The notes below the pieces were generated by a model. It saw nothing but the letters and a program-made list of their open reading frames with translations, had not been told where the DNA came from and searched no databases. Positions 27,449-36,166 of a stretch of 64,000 bases of DNA are shown one piece after another. This DNA is from Methanothermobacter sp. K4 (GTDB lineage: Archaea; Methanobacteriota; Methanobacteria; Methanobacteriales; Methanothermobacteraceae), in NCBI RefSeq assembly GCF_022014235.1, contig NZ_JAKLTD010000001.1:320628-384627 (forward strand), read 5' to 3'. How positions within the stretch are numbered: the first letter of the stretch is position 1; every line of letters begins with the position of its first letter. A program made the position numbers and the translations under genes.

Positions 27449-28642
27449 TCACCCCATCCTTGATATTTCCCTCAGGGTTTCTGCAAGGACATCAATGTCC
27501 TCCTCTGTATTGTAGTAGTGTATGGATGCCCTCACGGTGCCACCGGATTCATGAACTCCAAGGTGCCTCATGGCGGGTATCGCGCAGTGATGGCCGCTTC
27601 TAACACACACACCGGCGGTTTCATCCAGCAGCTTTGCAACGTCATGGGGGTCCATATTATCTATGTTGAAGGAAAGAATACCATAAATATTTTGGGGGTC
27701 ACCATAGCACTGGATTTTATCAATGGATGAAACCTCACTGTAGAGTTTTCCGGTCATTTTCAGGCCATGCTTTCTGATTTTATGGATTCCTATCCTGTTG
27801 ATGTAGTCTACGGATGCACCAAGACCTATGAAACCTGCTATGTTGAGGGTTCCTGCCTCGAACCTTGAGGGAAACTCTTCGAGGACGTAGTCATCTTCTG
27901 AGACATCAATGACGGTACCCCCACCCAGCATGAATGGTTCAAGTTCATCCTGGCACTCCCCCCTGCAGTAGAGGAAACCTGTCCCCACTGGACCCAGGGT
28001 CCCCTTGTGACCAGGGAAGGCTGCAAAGTCTGCCCCTAACTCCCTAACATCGACCTTCATATGTCCAATGGACTGGGCCCCGTCAATCATGTAGAGTGCA
28101 CCGTTTTCATGGGCAATCCTTCCCACCTCCTTCACATCCTGCACCGTGCCGAGGGCATTGGATATGTGGGTTATGGTTACAAGTCGTGTGGTCTCATCGA
28201 CCGCCTCCTCAACCCTTGCAGGGTCCACGGTGCCATTTTCATCTGCCCTCACTATCCTTACATCAACACCCCTTTCACGCAGCCTGAGCCAGGGCAGGAA
28301 GTTGGAGTGGTGTTCGATGTTTGGTACAACCACAGAGTCCCCCTTCCTGAATTCAAGGCCGCCTGCCACAATGTTTATGGCCTCAGAGGTGTTCTTTGTG
28401 AATACTATTTCGTCTTCAGAGGCATTTATGAATCCCGCAACCTTTTTTCGTGCTTCCTGAAGTTTTATGGTTGCTTCAACTGCAAGTGAATACGCCCCGC
28501 GTCCCGTATTGGCGTTGTATCCTTCAAAGTACTCTGTCATGGCCCTCACAATGGGGAGGGGTGTTGGAGTTGTGCTTGCAGCATCAAGGTACACCTTTTC
28601 CCTGAGGAGTGGTATGTCGGCCCTCACGTCCTCTGTACGCAC
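27449..28642 (-). CDS. Cysteine desulfurase, SufS/Csd-type class V aminotransferase
   Basis: About 397 residues: VYLDAASTTPTPLP at the N-terminus, FTKNTSEAINIVA, the PLP segment FAAFPGHKGTLGPVGTGFLY with the Schiff-base lysine, and VRSGHHCAIPAMRHLG carrying the catalytic cysteine, as in SufS. It mobilises cysteine sulfur for cluster or thio-cofactor synthesis; many methanogens lack such enzymes and use sulfide. The start is GTG 28642 behind GAGGGGTGATCCT, which includes the leuB stop; the longer TTG frame overlaps leuB. Neighbours are leucine genes on one side and ribH on the other. Confidence 0.9.
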   Translation of the reverse strand: MRTEDVRADIPLLREKVYLDAASTTPTPLPIVRAMTEYFEGYNANTGRGAYSLAVEATIKLQEARKKVAGFINASEDEIVFTKNTSEAINIVAGGLEFRKGDSVVVPNIEHHSNFLPWLRLRERGVDVRIVRADENGTVDPARVEEAVDETTRLVTITHISNALGTVQDVKEVGRIAHENGALYMIDGAQSIGHMKVDVRELGADFAAFPGHKGTLGPVGTGFLYCRGECQDELEPFMLGGGTVIDVSEDDYVLEEFPSRFEAGTLNIAGFIGLGASVDYINRIGIHKIRKHGLKMTGKLYSEVSSIDKIQCYGDPQNIYGILSFNIDNMDPHDVAKLLDETAGVCVRSGHHCAIPAMRHLGVHESGGTVRASIHYYNTEEDIDVLAETLREISRMG

Positions 28643-28646
28643 AGGA

Positions 28647-29627
28647 TCACCCCTCAATTCTTTTTGCTATCTCAGCGGCCATTTCCATTGTACCGAGACT
28701 TCCACCCAGGTCGGGTGTAACGAGTCCTGCTTCAAGGGTTTTTTCCAGTGCTTTCTGTATTTTGTGTGCTTCCGGGGTTTTGTTGAGGTGTTTTAGCATG
28801 AGTGTTGTTGTGAGTATCATGGCTGTGGGGTTTGCTATGTTTTTTCCGGCTATCTGGGGTGCTGATCCGTGGACTGGTTCGAATATTGCGTTTTTTTCTC
28901 CTATGTTTGCTGATGGTGCGAGTCCGAGTCCTCCGATGAGTCCTGCTGCTTCGTCTGAGAGTATGTCCCCGAAGAGGTTTGTAGTGACCAGAACCTGGAA
29001 TTCCTGGGGCTGTGTTATGAGGTACATGGCTGTGGCGTCCACATAGTAGTCCTCTGCCTCCATCTCAGGGTAATCTGATGCCACCCGGTAGAATTCCTCC
29101 CTGAACACCCCATCGGTCTTTTTAAGGACATTGGCCTTGTGCACCGCGGTCACACGACTCCAGCCCTCCCTCCGGGCATACTCAAATGCGAACCTGCTGA
29201 TTCTTCTGGAAGCACGGCGTGTTATGATCCTCCTTGCAACAGCACCATCAGCAGTGAACTCCTCATCACCCACATAGAGGTCCTCTGTGTTCTCCCTCAC
29301 TATAACAAAGTCAAGGTCAGGGTAGAGGCAGGGGACGCCAGGGAGGGACTTAACAGGCCTCAAATTCGCAAAAAGATCAAATTCACGCCTTAATTTAACT
29401 ATAACATCCGCTGCACTTTCACCTGCAGCACCAAAGAGGGTGGCGTCTGCCTCACCGATGATTTCAATTGTTTCATCTGGAAGGGCTGTCCCTCTACTCT
29501 CAAGGCACTCATCCCCTGCCTCTGCATATAGAAATTCAGGTTCAAGGTCCAGTTCCCCAAGTACGTGGAGGGCGGCCTCCATGACCTCCTTACCGATACC
29601 ATCACCGGGTATAACGGCTATCTTCAT
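28647..29627 (-). CDS. leuB: 3-isopropylmalate dehydrogenase (LeuB family)
   Basis: 326 residues of the isocitrate/isopropylmalate dehydrogenase family: AVIPGDGIGKEVMEAALHVL, VIVRENTEDLYVG, VTAVHKANVLK, TNLFGDILSDEAAGLIGGLG and EPVHGSAPQIAGKNIANP. Methanogens also use this family for homoisocitrate in coenzyme B synthesis, so substrate should not be taken as certain, but leuD and leuC upstream favour leucine. ATG 29627 follows GGGTGAATACC, which contains the leuD stop; the GTG at 29636 is too close. The stretch from about 28790 to 28980 has unusually T-rich coding on the + strand (many TGT/GTT steps). Confidence 0.9.
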   Translation of the reverse strand: MKIAVIPGDGIGKEVMEAALHVLGELDLEPEFLYAEAGDECLESRGTALPDETIEIIGEADATLFGAAGESAADVIVKLRREFDLFANLRPVKSLPGVPCLYPDLDFVIVRENTEDLYVGDEEFTADGAVARRIITRRASRRISRFAFEYARREGWSRVTAVHKANVLKKTDGVFREEFYRVASDYPEMEAEDYYVDATAMYLITQPQEFQVLVTTNLFGDILSDEAAGLIGGLGLAPSANIGEKNAIFEPVHGSAPQIAGKNIANPTAMILTTTLMLKHLNKTPEAHKIQKALEKTLEAGLVTPDLGGSLGTMEMAAEIAKRIEG

Positions 29628-29632
29628 GGTAT

Positions 29633-30121
29633 TCACCCGTCAAATTCTCCCTTTTTCCTGAGGTAGGGTATGAGACCCCCACTTTCAAGTATTTCCACCA
29701 TGAAATCAGGGAGTCTCTTGAAGGGGAATTCCTCCTCTCCCCGTATTATAACGCCCCTTTCGAGGTCCACCTCTATCTCATCACCCTCGTTGAGCTTATC
29801 TGTTATCCCTGGGGCCTCAAGGAGGGGTATACCCACATTTATGGCGTTCCTGTAGAATATCCTGGCAAAGGACTCTGCAATGACCGCGGCTATTCCGGCA
29901 CCCTTGAGGGCAAGGGGGGCGTGCTCCCTTGATGATCCACATCCAAAGTTCTTCCCGGCAACTATGAAGTCACCTGGCCTGACCTTCGAGGAGAATTCAG
30001 GGTCGAGGCCCTCCATGACATGTTCCCTGAGTTTTTCAGGGTCACGCATCACAAGGTATCTTCCTGGTATGATTATGTCCGTGTCCACGTCATCGGGGAA
30101 TTTCCAGACTCTTCCTTTCAT
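29633..30121 (-). CDS. leuD: 3-isopropylmalate dehydratase small subunit
   Basis: 162 residues, the swivelling domain of the aconitase family: [41 protein letters not shown] and [14 protein letters not shown]. The substrate loop reads YLVM, closer to isopropylmalate isomerase than to the YLRT loop I recall for methanogen homoaconitase, so leucine synthesis is favoured. GGAGGTGCTTAGAT precedes the ATG. It sits 15 bp behind leuC and its stop is shared with the leuB binding site. Confidence 0.9.
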   Translation of the reverse strand: MKGRVWKFPDDVDTDIIIPGRYLVMRDPEKLREHVMEGLDPEFSSKVRPGDFIVAGKNFGCGSSREHAPLALKGAGIAAVIAESFARIFYRNAINVGIPLLEAPGITDKLNEGDEIEVDLERGVIIRGEEEFPFKRLPDFMVEILESGGLIPYLRKKGEFDG

Positions 30122-30136
30122 ATCTAAGCACCTCCA

Positions 30137-31393
30137 CTATTCAAGTTCAGCAGGGTGGGTGATTCTGCCTGTAACTGCAGATGCGGCTGCAACCGCCGCT
30201 GATGATAGGTATACCTCTGCTTCAGGGCTTCCCTGCCTGCCCCTGAAGTTCCTGTTTGATGTTGAAAGGCTGACCTCTCCCGGCCCAACAAGTCCCACAT
30301 GGCCTCCGAGACATGGTCCGCAGCAGGGGTTGCATACGAGGGCGCCGGCATCCACGAATATCTCCATGAGACCCTCTGAGAGGGCCCTGCGGTAGACCTC
30401 CCTTGAGGCGGGTATCACGAGCATTCTGACGTTGTCTGCAACCTCCCTGTTTTTCAGTATCGCTGCGGCATCCCTGAGGTCACTGAGGCGGCCGTTTGTA
30501 CATGAGCCAAGGAAAACCTGGTCTATCTCAACATCCACCTCACTGACGGGCTTCACATTGTCAACGTTGTGGGGGCATGCCACCTGGGGTTCAAGGTCAG
30601 AAACATCAACCTCCATTACACTGAGGGAGGGTGCATCAGGGTCTGTCCTGAATACCCTGTAGGGTTTATCCGATCTCCTTTTCACGTACTTTATGGTTTT
30701 TTCATCAGGTTCAACTATTCCTGTTTTACCCCCCATCTCTATTGCCATGTTGGAGAGCACCATACGGTCTGATACGCTCATATCTGCAACGGTTTCACCT
30801 GCAAATTCACAGGCCATGTAGGTGGCACCATCTGCCCCAACCTCCCCTATGATGTTCAGTATGACGTCCTTTGCATACACATGTTTTCTGAGTGAGCCGC
30901 TTATCTCGAAGCGTATTGTTTCAGGTACCCTGAACCACAGTTTTCCGGTGGCAAAGACCATTGCCATGTCAGTTGACCCTATACCGGTGGTGAAGGCCCC
31001 CAGGGCACCGTGGGTGCAGGTGTGGGAGTCTGTCCCAACAATAACCTCTCCAGGCACCACATGTCCCTTTTCAGGTAGCACCTGGTGGCATACGCCCTCC
31101 CTGACATCATAGAAATTCTTTATACCCTGTTCCCTCACAAAGTCCCTCATTATCATGTGGTTCTGGGCAGCATCGAGGGAATCTGCAGGTACCTGATGGT
31201 CGAATATCACAACGATTTTTTCAGGGTCCCAGACCCTTTCCCTGCCTATCCTTTCAAAGGATTCAACCGACAGGGGCCCTGTGAGGTCATGGGTCATGGC
31301 GACATCTATACTGGCCATAACTATTTCACCGGCCTCCACTCGGTCTTTATCTGAAGCCCTGGCAAGTATTTTCTCAGAAACAGTCATAGACAT
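30137..31393 (-). CDS. leuC: 3-isopropylmalate dehydratase large subunit
   Basis: 418 residues of the aconitase-type large subunit: [36 protein letters not shown] and [13 protein letters not shown], the last two holding the three cysteines of the 4Fe-4S cluster. With leuD it isomerises 2-isopropylmalate. ATG 31393 follows AAAGGAGGATAGAAG. It heads a leftward operon of seven genes down to 25984 and has a leader of roughly 145 nt carrying the upstream frame at 31429-31536. Confidence 0.93.
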   Translation of the reverse strand: MSMTVSEKILARASDKDRVEAGEIVMASIDVAMTHDLTGPLSVESFERIGRERVWDPEKIVVIFDHQVPADSLDAAQNHMIMRDFVREQGIKNFYDVREGVCHQVLPEKGHVVPGEVIVGTDSHTCTHGALGAFTTGIGSTDMAMVFATGKLWFRVPETIRFEISGSLRKHVYAKDVILNIIGEVGADGATYMACEFAGETVADMSVSDRMVLSNMAIEMGGKTGIVEPDEKTIKYVKRRSDKPYRVFRTDPDAPSLSVMEVDVSDLEPQVACPHNVDNVKPVSEVDVEIDQVFLGSCTNGRLSDLRDAAAILKNREVADNVRMLVIPASREVYRRALSEGLMEIFVDAGALVCNPCCGPCLGGHVGLVGPGEVSLSTSNRNFRGRQGSPEAEVYLSSAAVAAASAVTGRITHPAELE

Positions 31394-31428
31394 CTTCTAT
31401 CCTCCTTTAGCAGAATATACTGAAGGCA

Positions 31429-31536
31429 TTACAAAATTTCCAGCAATGGATCCATGGGACTGGCTGTGAAAATTAGAGCATCCTTAAGGTTCAAATGTCC
31501 CCATATGTTCACTGGATATCTGCATTCCACCTTCAT
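31429..31536 (-). CDS. Possible leaderless leucine-rich upstream reading frame of leuC
   Basis: In the 325-bp gap between leuC and the RPA gene, the reverse strand has AAAATATAAC (about 31563-31572), a plausible TATA box. An ATG lies 26 nt after it, at 31536, where transcription should begin. The frame runs 35 codons, from MKVECRYPVNIWGHLNLKDA to ASPMDPLLEIL, and stops 35 nt before leuC. Six of 35 residues are Leu, with the end reading PLLEIL. No Shine-Dalgarno, as expected for a leaderless mRNA. It could be a leader peptide sensing leucine supply, or chance. The remaining gap (31573-31673) is AT-rich and holds nothing else I can name. Confidence 0.35.
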   Translation of the reverse strand: MKVECRYPVNIWGHLNLKDALIFTASPMDPLLEIL

Positions 31537-31673
31537 ACTGAAAAACTCGGCTGAATTTTACAGTTATATTTTCACCCACCATTAATAAATACTTTGATAA
31601 TAAAATTTAAATATTAAGTAATACAAGGTAGTAACAGTTTCAGGAATATTAGTTTCCAGGACCTCACCAAGTC

Positions 31674-31680
31674 TTTTATA
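31674..31680 (+). promoter_or_regulatory. TATA box of the RPA-radA unit
   Basis: TTTTATA lies 45 nt before the RPA ATG at 31719; GTGAGGGAC just before that ATG is the ribosome binding site, giving a leader of about 18 nt. Confidence 0.45.
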
Positions 31681-31718
31681 GACGGTGCGTGATATTATTA
31701 ATCAAGTGAGGGACCCAA

Positions 31719-34097
31719 ATGAAGGAAGAACTTAAGAGGGAATATGAGAGGATTAAGGACAGAATGTCCCTTGAGGAATTTCAGGAGCTAATAGAGAAAA
31801 GAAAAGAGGAATATGGGGACGTAGGATTCATGGATGATGTTGCAATTGCAACCACGGTCGTTGATGAGATCCTCAGGGATGAAAATACGATGCTATCAGA
31901 AAAGGAAGAGCACAGGATGGATACCATATCCAAACTTGAGGAGGGTGCAGAGGCGCCGGTGACAGGTAGGGTCATGAAAATATCAAGCCCCAGGACCTTC
32001 ACCACAAGGAAGGGAAGAGAGGGAAAACTTGCCAATGTGATCATCGCAGATAACACAGGTGAACTTCGAACTGTTTTCTGGACAGAGAACATGAAGCTCC
32101 TCAAAAAATTCAGTGAGGGCGATGTAATCAGGATAAGGGATGTTAGAATAAGGGGCGGGTTTGGAGGCAGAAAGGAGGCACATCTCATGCCAAGGTCAAG
32201 GGTTGAGGTCCTTGACCCTGCGGATTTCCCGGACTTTCCAGAATACAGGGAGGAGATAACCCCTATCGCTGACCTTGCAGAGGACCAGGAGGTCAACGTC
32301 ATTGCAAGGATAACAGGCATATCCCGGGTGAGGACCTTTGAGAGGGATGGCCGTGAGGGAAGGTTCCTTTCACTTGAAATAATGGATGAAACCGGTTCAA
32401 CCACATACACCATATGGAACAACGACGTCAGCCTTGTGGAGGAGCTTGGCCTTAAGGAGGGAGATGCGGTTAAAATACTGGGGGCCCAGACAAGGAGAAG
32501 GGATGATAATGTAACACTCACACACACCAGTCTGACCAGGATCGTGCCGGGCGAATATGATGTCCCGGAGTACAGTGAGAAGGTGGTTAAGATAGGGGAC
32601 CTCCATGAAATGGAGAGTGCAACCGTAATGGGCCTCGTAACAAGGGTTCATGACCCTGTGGAATTTGAAAGGAATGATGGAACAACAGGCTCTGTAAGAT
32701 CCATTGAGATTACAGATGATACCGGCTCTGCAAGGGTGACACTCTGGGATGATGACACCCGCATAAGGATCAACAAGGGGGACATTGTCAGGATATCCGG
32801 TGCAAGGGTTGAATTTGATGAGTTCAACCAGTCATACCGCATAAACACAAACTTCAACACCCGAATTACCGTCAACCCCGAATCTGATGGTTCGCTCCTT
32901 AAGGTCCTTGAGGAGTACAGGGAGCATCTTAGACCCCTCAAGATAGCCGAGATACTTGAAATGGAGGATGAGGGTGAGGAGGTTGATGTTGCAGGCAGGA
33001 TATTCAGCCTCAGCGACCCCAGGGAATTTGAGAGGCAGGATGGAACCGGAATAGTGAGGTCAATGGAACTTGCAGATGAGACCGGCAGGATAAGGGTCAG
33101 CCTCTGGGACGAGAAGGCAGAAAAACCCCTGAATGTGGGGGATGCGGTGAGAATAGAGAATGCACGAATAAGGCTGGGCCTTTACAGCGTGGAACTCAAC
33201 ACAGGAAGAACAACCAGGATAGTTGAGCCCCTCCCAGAGGATATTGAGGATCTTCCCTCCTTTGAGGAGCTTGAGGAGATGCTCTACACCACAAAGAAGA
33301 TCGATGAACTTGAGGAGGACGACAGGAACATAAGGATAATTGCAAGGGTGGTTGATCTCTTTGATCCCAGGGAGTTCCAGAGGGGTGACGGGACACCCGG
33401 CCTTGTGAGAACCGTGGAATTTGCTGATGACACAGGATCCATAAGGGCAAGCCTCTGGGATGATGCTGCGGAGAAACCACTGAGCATCGGAGATGCAGTG
33501 AGAATAGAAAACCCCCGCGTAATCTACAGGGATGATATGGGCGGAGAGAGACTTGAACTCAGCATAGGAAGAAATTCAAGGATTGAACCGGCAACTGAAA
33601 GGGATATCAGCGTGTTACCATCATTTGAGGAGCTCCAGGAGATCCTCTATCCACATGTAAACATTGAGGACCTTCAGGAGGATTCGAGAAATGTCATGAT
33701 AAAGGGTGAACTCACAGAAATGGCAGGGAGGAGAATTCTGTCCATAAAGTGCCCATCGTGCAATGAGAGGCTTGAGCTCTCTGACGAGAACATCTGTAAC
33801 TTCTGCGGCGCCCTTGTGGACGAGCCCCGATACCTCCTGATGATCCCGGGGAGGATCATGGATGATACCGGTGAGGTACTCATAACCTTCTTTGGAAGGG
33901 AGGCTGAAAAAATCCTGGGGATGTCCACAAGGGAGGTGGTGGATATCATAAACCAGTCTGCAGATGAATCGGCCCTTGAGGAGAGGGTTGAGGACCTTAA
34001 CGGTGTCACTGTAGAGGTTATTGGAAACGCGGATTTTGATGAATACAATGAGGAACCAAGGTTTATACCCAGAAAGGTTGTGAAGGTTGAACTTTAA
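31719..34097 (+). CDS. rpa: Replication protein A (single-stranded DNA-binding, multi-OB)
   Basis: 792 residues in one uninterrupted frame. After a helical N-terminus come five successive OB-folds, each with a pattern like DPREFERxDG...VRSxExxDDTGSxRVxLWD (starting near residues 80, 190, 300, 425 and 545), then a zinc-finger OB-fold (CPSCNERLELSDENICNFCG, near residues 672-691). This is the single-polypeptide euryarchaeal RPA that coats ssDNA in replication and repair. I recall that the reference M. thermautotrophicus genome lists it as two frames; here it is intact. radA follows 24 bp downstream. Confidence 0.95.
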   Translation: MKEELKREYERIKDRMSLEEFQELIEKRKEEYGDVGFMDDVAIATTVVDEILRDENTMLSEKEEHRMDTISKLEEGAEAPVTGRVMKISSPRTFTTRKGREGKLANVIIADNTGELRTVFWTENMKLLKKFSEGDVIRIRDVRIRGGFGGRKEAHLMPRSRVEVLDPADFPDFPEYREEITPIADLAEDQEVNVIARITGISRVRTFERDGREGRFLSLEIMDETGSTTYTIWNNDVSLVEELGLKEGDAVKILGAQTRRRDDNVTLTHTSLTRIVPGEYDVPEYSEKVVKIGDLHEMESATVMGLVTRVHDPVEFERNDGTTGSVRSIEITDDTGSARVTLWDDDTRIRINKGDIVRISGARVEFDEFNQSYRINTNFNTRITVNPESDGSLLKVLEEYREHLRPLKIAEILEMEDEGEEVDVAGRIFSLSDPREFERQDGTGIVRSMELADETGRIRVSLWDEKAEKPLNVGDAVRIENARIRLGLYSVELNTGRTTRIVEPLPEDIEDLPSFEELEEMLYTTKKIDELEEDDRNIRIIARVVDLFDPREFQRGDGTPGLVRTVEFADDTGSIRASLWDDAAEKPLSIGDAVRIENPRVIYRDDMGGERLELSIGRNSRIEPATERDISVLPSFEELQEILYPHVNIEDLQEDSRNVMIKGELTEMAGRRILSIKCPSCNERLELSDENICNFCGALVDEPRYLLMIPGRIMDDTGEVLITFFGREAEKILGMSTREVVDIINQSADESALEERVEDLNGVTVEVIGNADFDEYNEEPRFIPRKVVKVEL

Positions 34098-34121
34098 AAT
34101 TGAAATTTAAGGGAGATTAAA

Positions 34122-35057
34122 ATGGTTGAACTGGAAGATCTACCAAATGTAGGGGCCAAAACGGCACAGAAACTAAGGGACGCAGGATTCGGGGACATGA
34201 TGCGTCTTGCCACAGCCACCGCCAAGGAACTCTCTGTGAAGGCGGAAATTGGCGAGGGAGTGGCTGAAAAGGTGATAGAGGCTGCTAGAAGGGCTGAGAA
34301 GATAGACTTTGAAACAGCCTTTGATGTGATGGAACGCCGAAAGGACGTGGGCCGAATAACAACAGGGAGCAAGGCCCTGGATGAACTAATAGGCGGCGGG
34401 ATTGAAACACAGGCAATAACCGAGGTTTTCGGAGAGTTCGGTTCAGGTAAGAGCCAGCTATCCCATGAACTTGCAGTGACTGTGCAGCTGCCGGAGGAGA
34501 TGGGAGGACTGGATGCCGAGGCAGTTTTCATAGATACAGAGAACACATTCCGTCCAGAAAGGATAGAGCAGATAGCCAACGCCTTTGAACTTGACCTTGA
34601 GGAGGTTCTAAATAAGATACACATTGCAAGGGCATTCAACTCAAGTCACCAGATACTCATGGCAGAGAAGGTGAATGAGCTCATACAGGAGGGTAAGAAC
34701 ATACGCCTCGTAATTGTGGACTCCCTCACAGCCCACTTCAGGGCGGAGTATGTTGGGAGGGAGGCCCTGGCAACAAGGCAGCAGAAGCTCAACCAGCACC
34801 TCCACACCCTCCAGAACATAGCAAACACCTACAATGCAGCTGTCTTTGTAACAAACCAGGTTCAGGCAAGACCCGACGCCTTCTTTGGAAGCCCCACAAA
34901 GGCGATAGGAGGACACGTCCTGGGCCATGCAGCCACCTACCGCCTCTGGCTCAAGAAGGGACTTGCAGGTAAGAGGATAGCAAGACTTGTTGACAGCCCC
35001 CACCTCCCGGAGGGTGAGTGTGTCTTCAAGATAACAGAAGCTGGTATCGTTGACTAA
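34122..35057 (+). CDS. radA: DNA repair and recombination recombinase RadA
   Basis: 311 residues: N-terminal helix-hairpin-helix domain ([20 protein letters not shown]), Walker [10 protein letters not shown] near residue 104, Walker [14 protein letters not shown], and L1/L2 regions ([36 protein letters not shown]). It is the archaeal Rad51/RecA recombinase. GGGAGATTAAA precedes the ATG. Its place behind RPA links strand exchange and ssDNA coating in one unit. No intein is present. Confidence 0.97.
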   Translation: MVELEDLPNVGAKTAQKLRDAGFGDMMRLATATAKELSVKAEIGEGVAEKVIEAARRAEKIDFETAFDVMERRKDVGRITTGSKALDELIGGGIETQAITEVFGEFGSGKSQLSHELAVTVQLPEEMGGLDAEAVFIDTENTFRPERIEQIANAFELDLEEVLNKIHIARAFNSSHQILMAEKVNELIQEGKNIRLVIVDSLTAHFRAEYVGREALATRQQKLNQHLHTLQNIANTYNAAVFVTNQVQARPDAFFGSPTKAIGGHVLGHAATYRLWLKKGLAGKRIARLVDSPHLPEGECVFKITEAGIVD

Positions 35058-35084
35058 ACCCTAATTAATTTTTATTTGATTTTT

Positions 35085-35984
35085 ATGGGTTCCTTTGAAA
35101 CGGTTCTGTCCATACTGATCCTTGTCCTCACAGGCCATGCACTTAAACTGGGGGGCATGCTGAGGGAGGAGGATGCATCATCCCTCAACCGGATTGTCAT
35201 CAACCTTGCAATACCCTCACTGATATTCACATCACTCTACAGGGCCGATTTAAGCGGAATCGCGGATCTCTTTCTGATACCGCTGGTCTGTATAACCACA
35301 GGAGCATTATCAGGAACCATAGCCTATCTATGGGCAGGAAGGAGGGGTATGGATTCCAGGAAAACCTGGGGGATAATTGTGGCTGCAGCAATGATGAACT
35401 CAGGTTTCCTGGGTTACCCTGTAACTGAGGGAATATTTGGATCTGATGGTCTTTTGAGGGCCATATTCTATGATACAGGTACAACAGTGATGTTCACATC
35501 CCTTGGGCTTATACTATCATTTATCTCAGGGGCCGAAGGGACTGCAGTCGTTAAAAGGGCAGCCACCTTCCCACCCCTCTGGGCATTCATACTTGGGGTT
35601 ACCTTCAACCTGACTGGATTGCCCGTGGGAATGGTAGGGACCGTCCTTGGTTATCTAGCCGGTGCAGCGGTTCCCCTCATAATGATTTCACTTGGTCTGT
35701 CGCTGAATTTCAGGTTCCTGAGGGATTCGCTGACTGAGGCCACATTTGTGAGTGCCTTGAGACTCATGGTCTCCCCTCTGATTGCGGCATTTATCGTTTA
35801 CCTCTTATCATTTAAGGGTCTGGACTTCTCTGTAACGGTGCTTGAGGCATCAATGCCCTCGGCCATGCTTGCAGGGGTACTTGCAATTGAGAATGACCTT
35901 GACGTTGACCTTGTGTCATCATGCATATTCATGAGCACAATACTGTGTCTTGTGTCACTGCCAGTATGGTCCATTATACTCTGA
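35085..35984 (+). CDS. AEC (auxin efflux carrier) family transporter
   Basis: 299 residues and about ten membrane helices in two five-helix halves: LSILILVLTGHALKLGGML, SLNRIVINLAIPSLIFTSLY, MNSGFLGYPVTEGIFG and ASMPSAMLAGVLAIENDLD are AEC signatures. Members move organic anions such as malate or malonate; substrate here unknown. ATG 35085 lacks a clear Shine-Dalgarno; CTAATTAATTTTTA upstream may be its own TATA region. It could also be read through from radA, 27 bp upstream. Confidence 0.85.
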   Translation: MGSFETVLSILILVLTGHALKLGGMLREEDASSLNRIVINLAIPSLIFTSLYRADLSGIADLFLIPLVCITTGALSGTIAYLWAGRRGMDSRKTWGIIVAAAMMNSGFLGYPVTEGIFGSDGLLRAIFYDTGTTVMFTSLGLILSFISGAEGTAVVKRAATFPPLWAFILGVTFNLTGLPVGMVGTVLGYLAGAAVPLIMISLGLSLNFRFLRDSLTEATFVSALRLMVSPLIAAFIVYLLSFKGLDFSVTVLEASMPSAMLAGVLAIENDLDVDLVSSCIFMSTILCLVSLPVWSIIL

Positions 35985-36166
35985 AAAATTTATTTTAAAT
36001 TCGAAATATAATGAAAATATTTTTAAATTTTGCCTATCTTATAAAAATAAATGTAATAGTATATAAATCTTACTTAAAATTTTTGATAGAAATGTTTATT
36101 TAGCAGTGTGCTATACCTTACATCAAATAAATGTCATTGCTAGATATCTCTATGCAAGGTGATCTA
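35985..36166 (+). promoter_or_regulatory. AT-rich promoter and leader of hdrA
   Basis: This stretch is about 80% A/T with several TATA-like boxes; the clearest is TATATAAAT at 36060-36068, which would put the start near 36090 and leave a leader of some 75 nt. AAGGTGATCTA directly precedes the hdrA ATG at 36167. A strong promoter fits a highly expressed methanogenesis enzyme. Confidence 0.5.

Noticed and set aside
28790..28980. Frameshift or foreign DNA in leuB suggested by odd base use
   Set aside because: The reading frame and LeuB motifs run through without a break, so it is only a local change in codon choice.
31781..32527. 248-codon leftward open frame
   Set aside because: It is antisense to the RPA gene; its serine- and leucine-rich translation is typical of a reverse-strand shadow.
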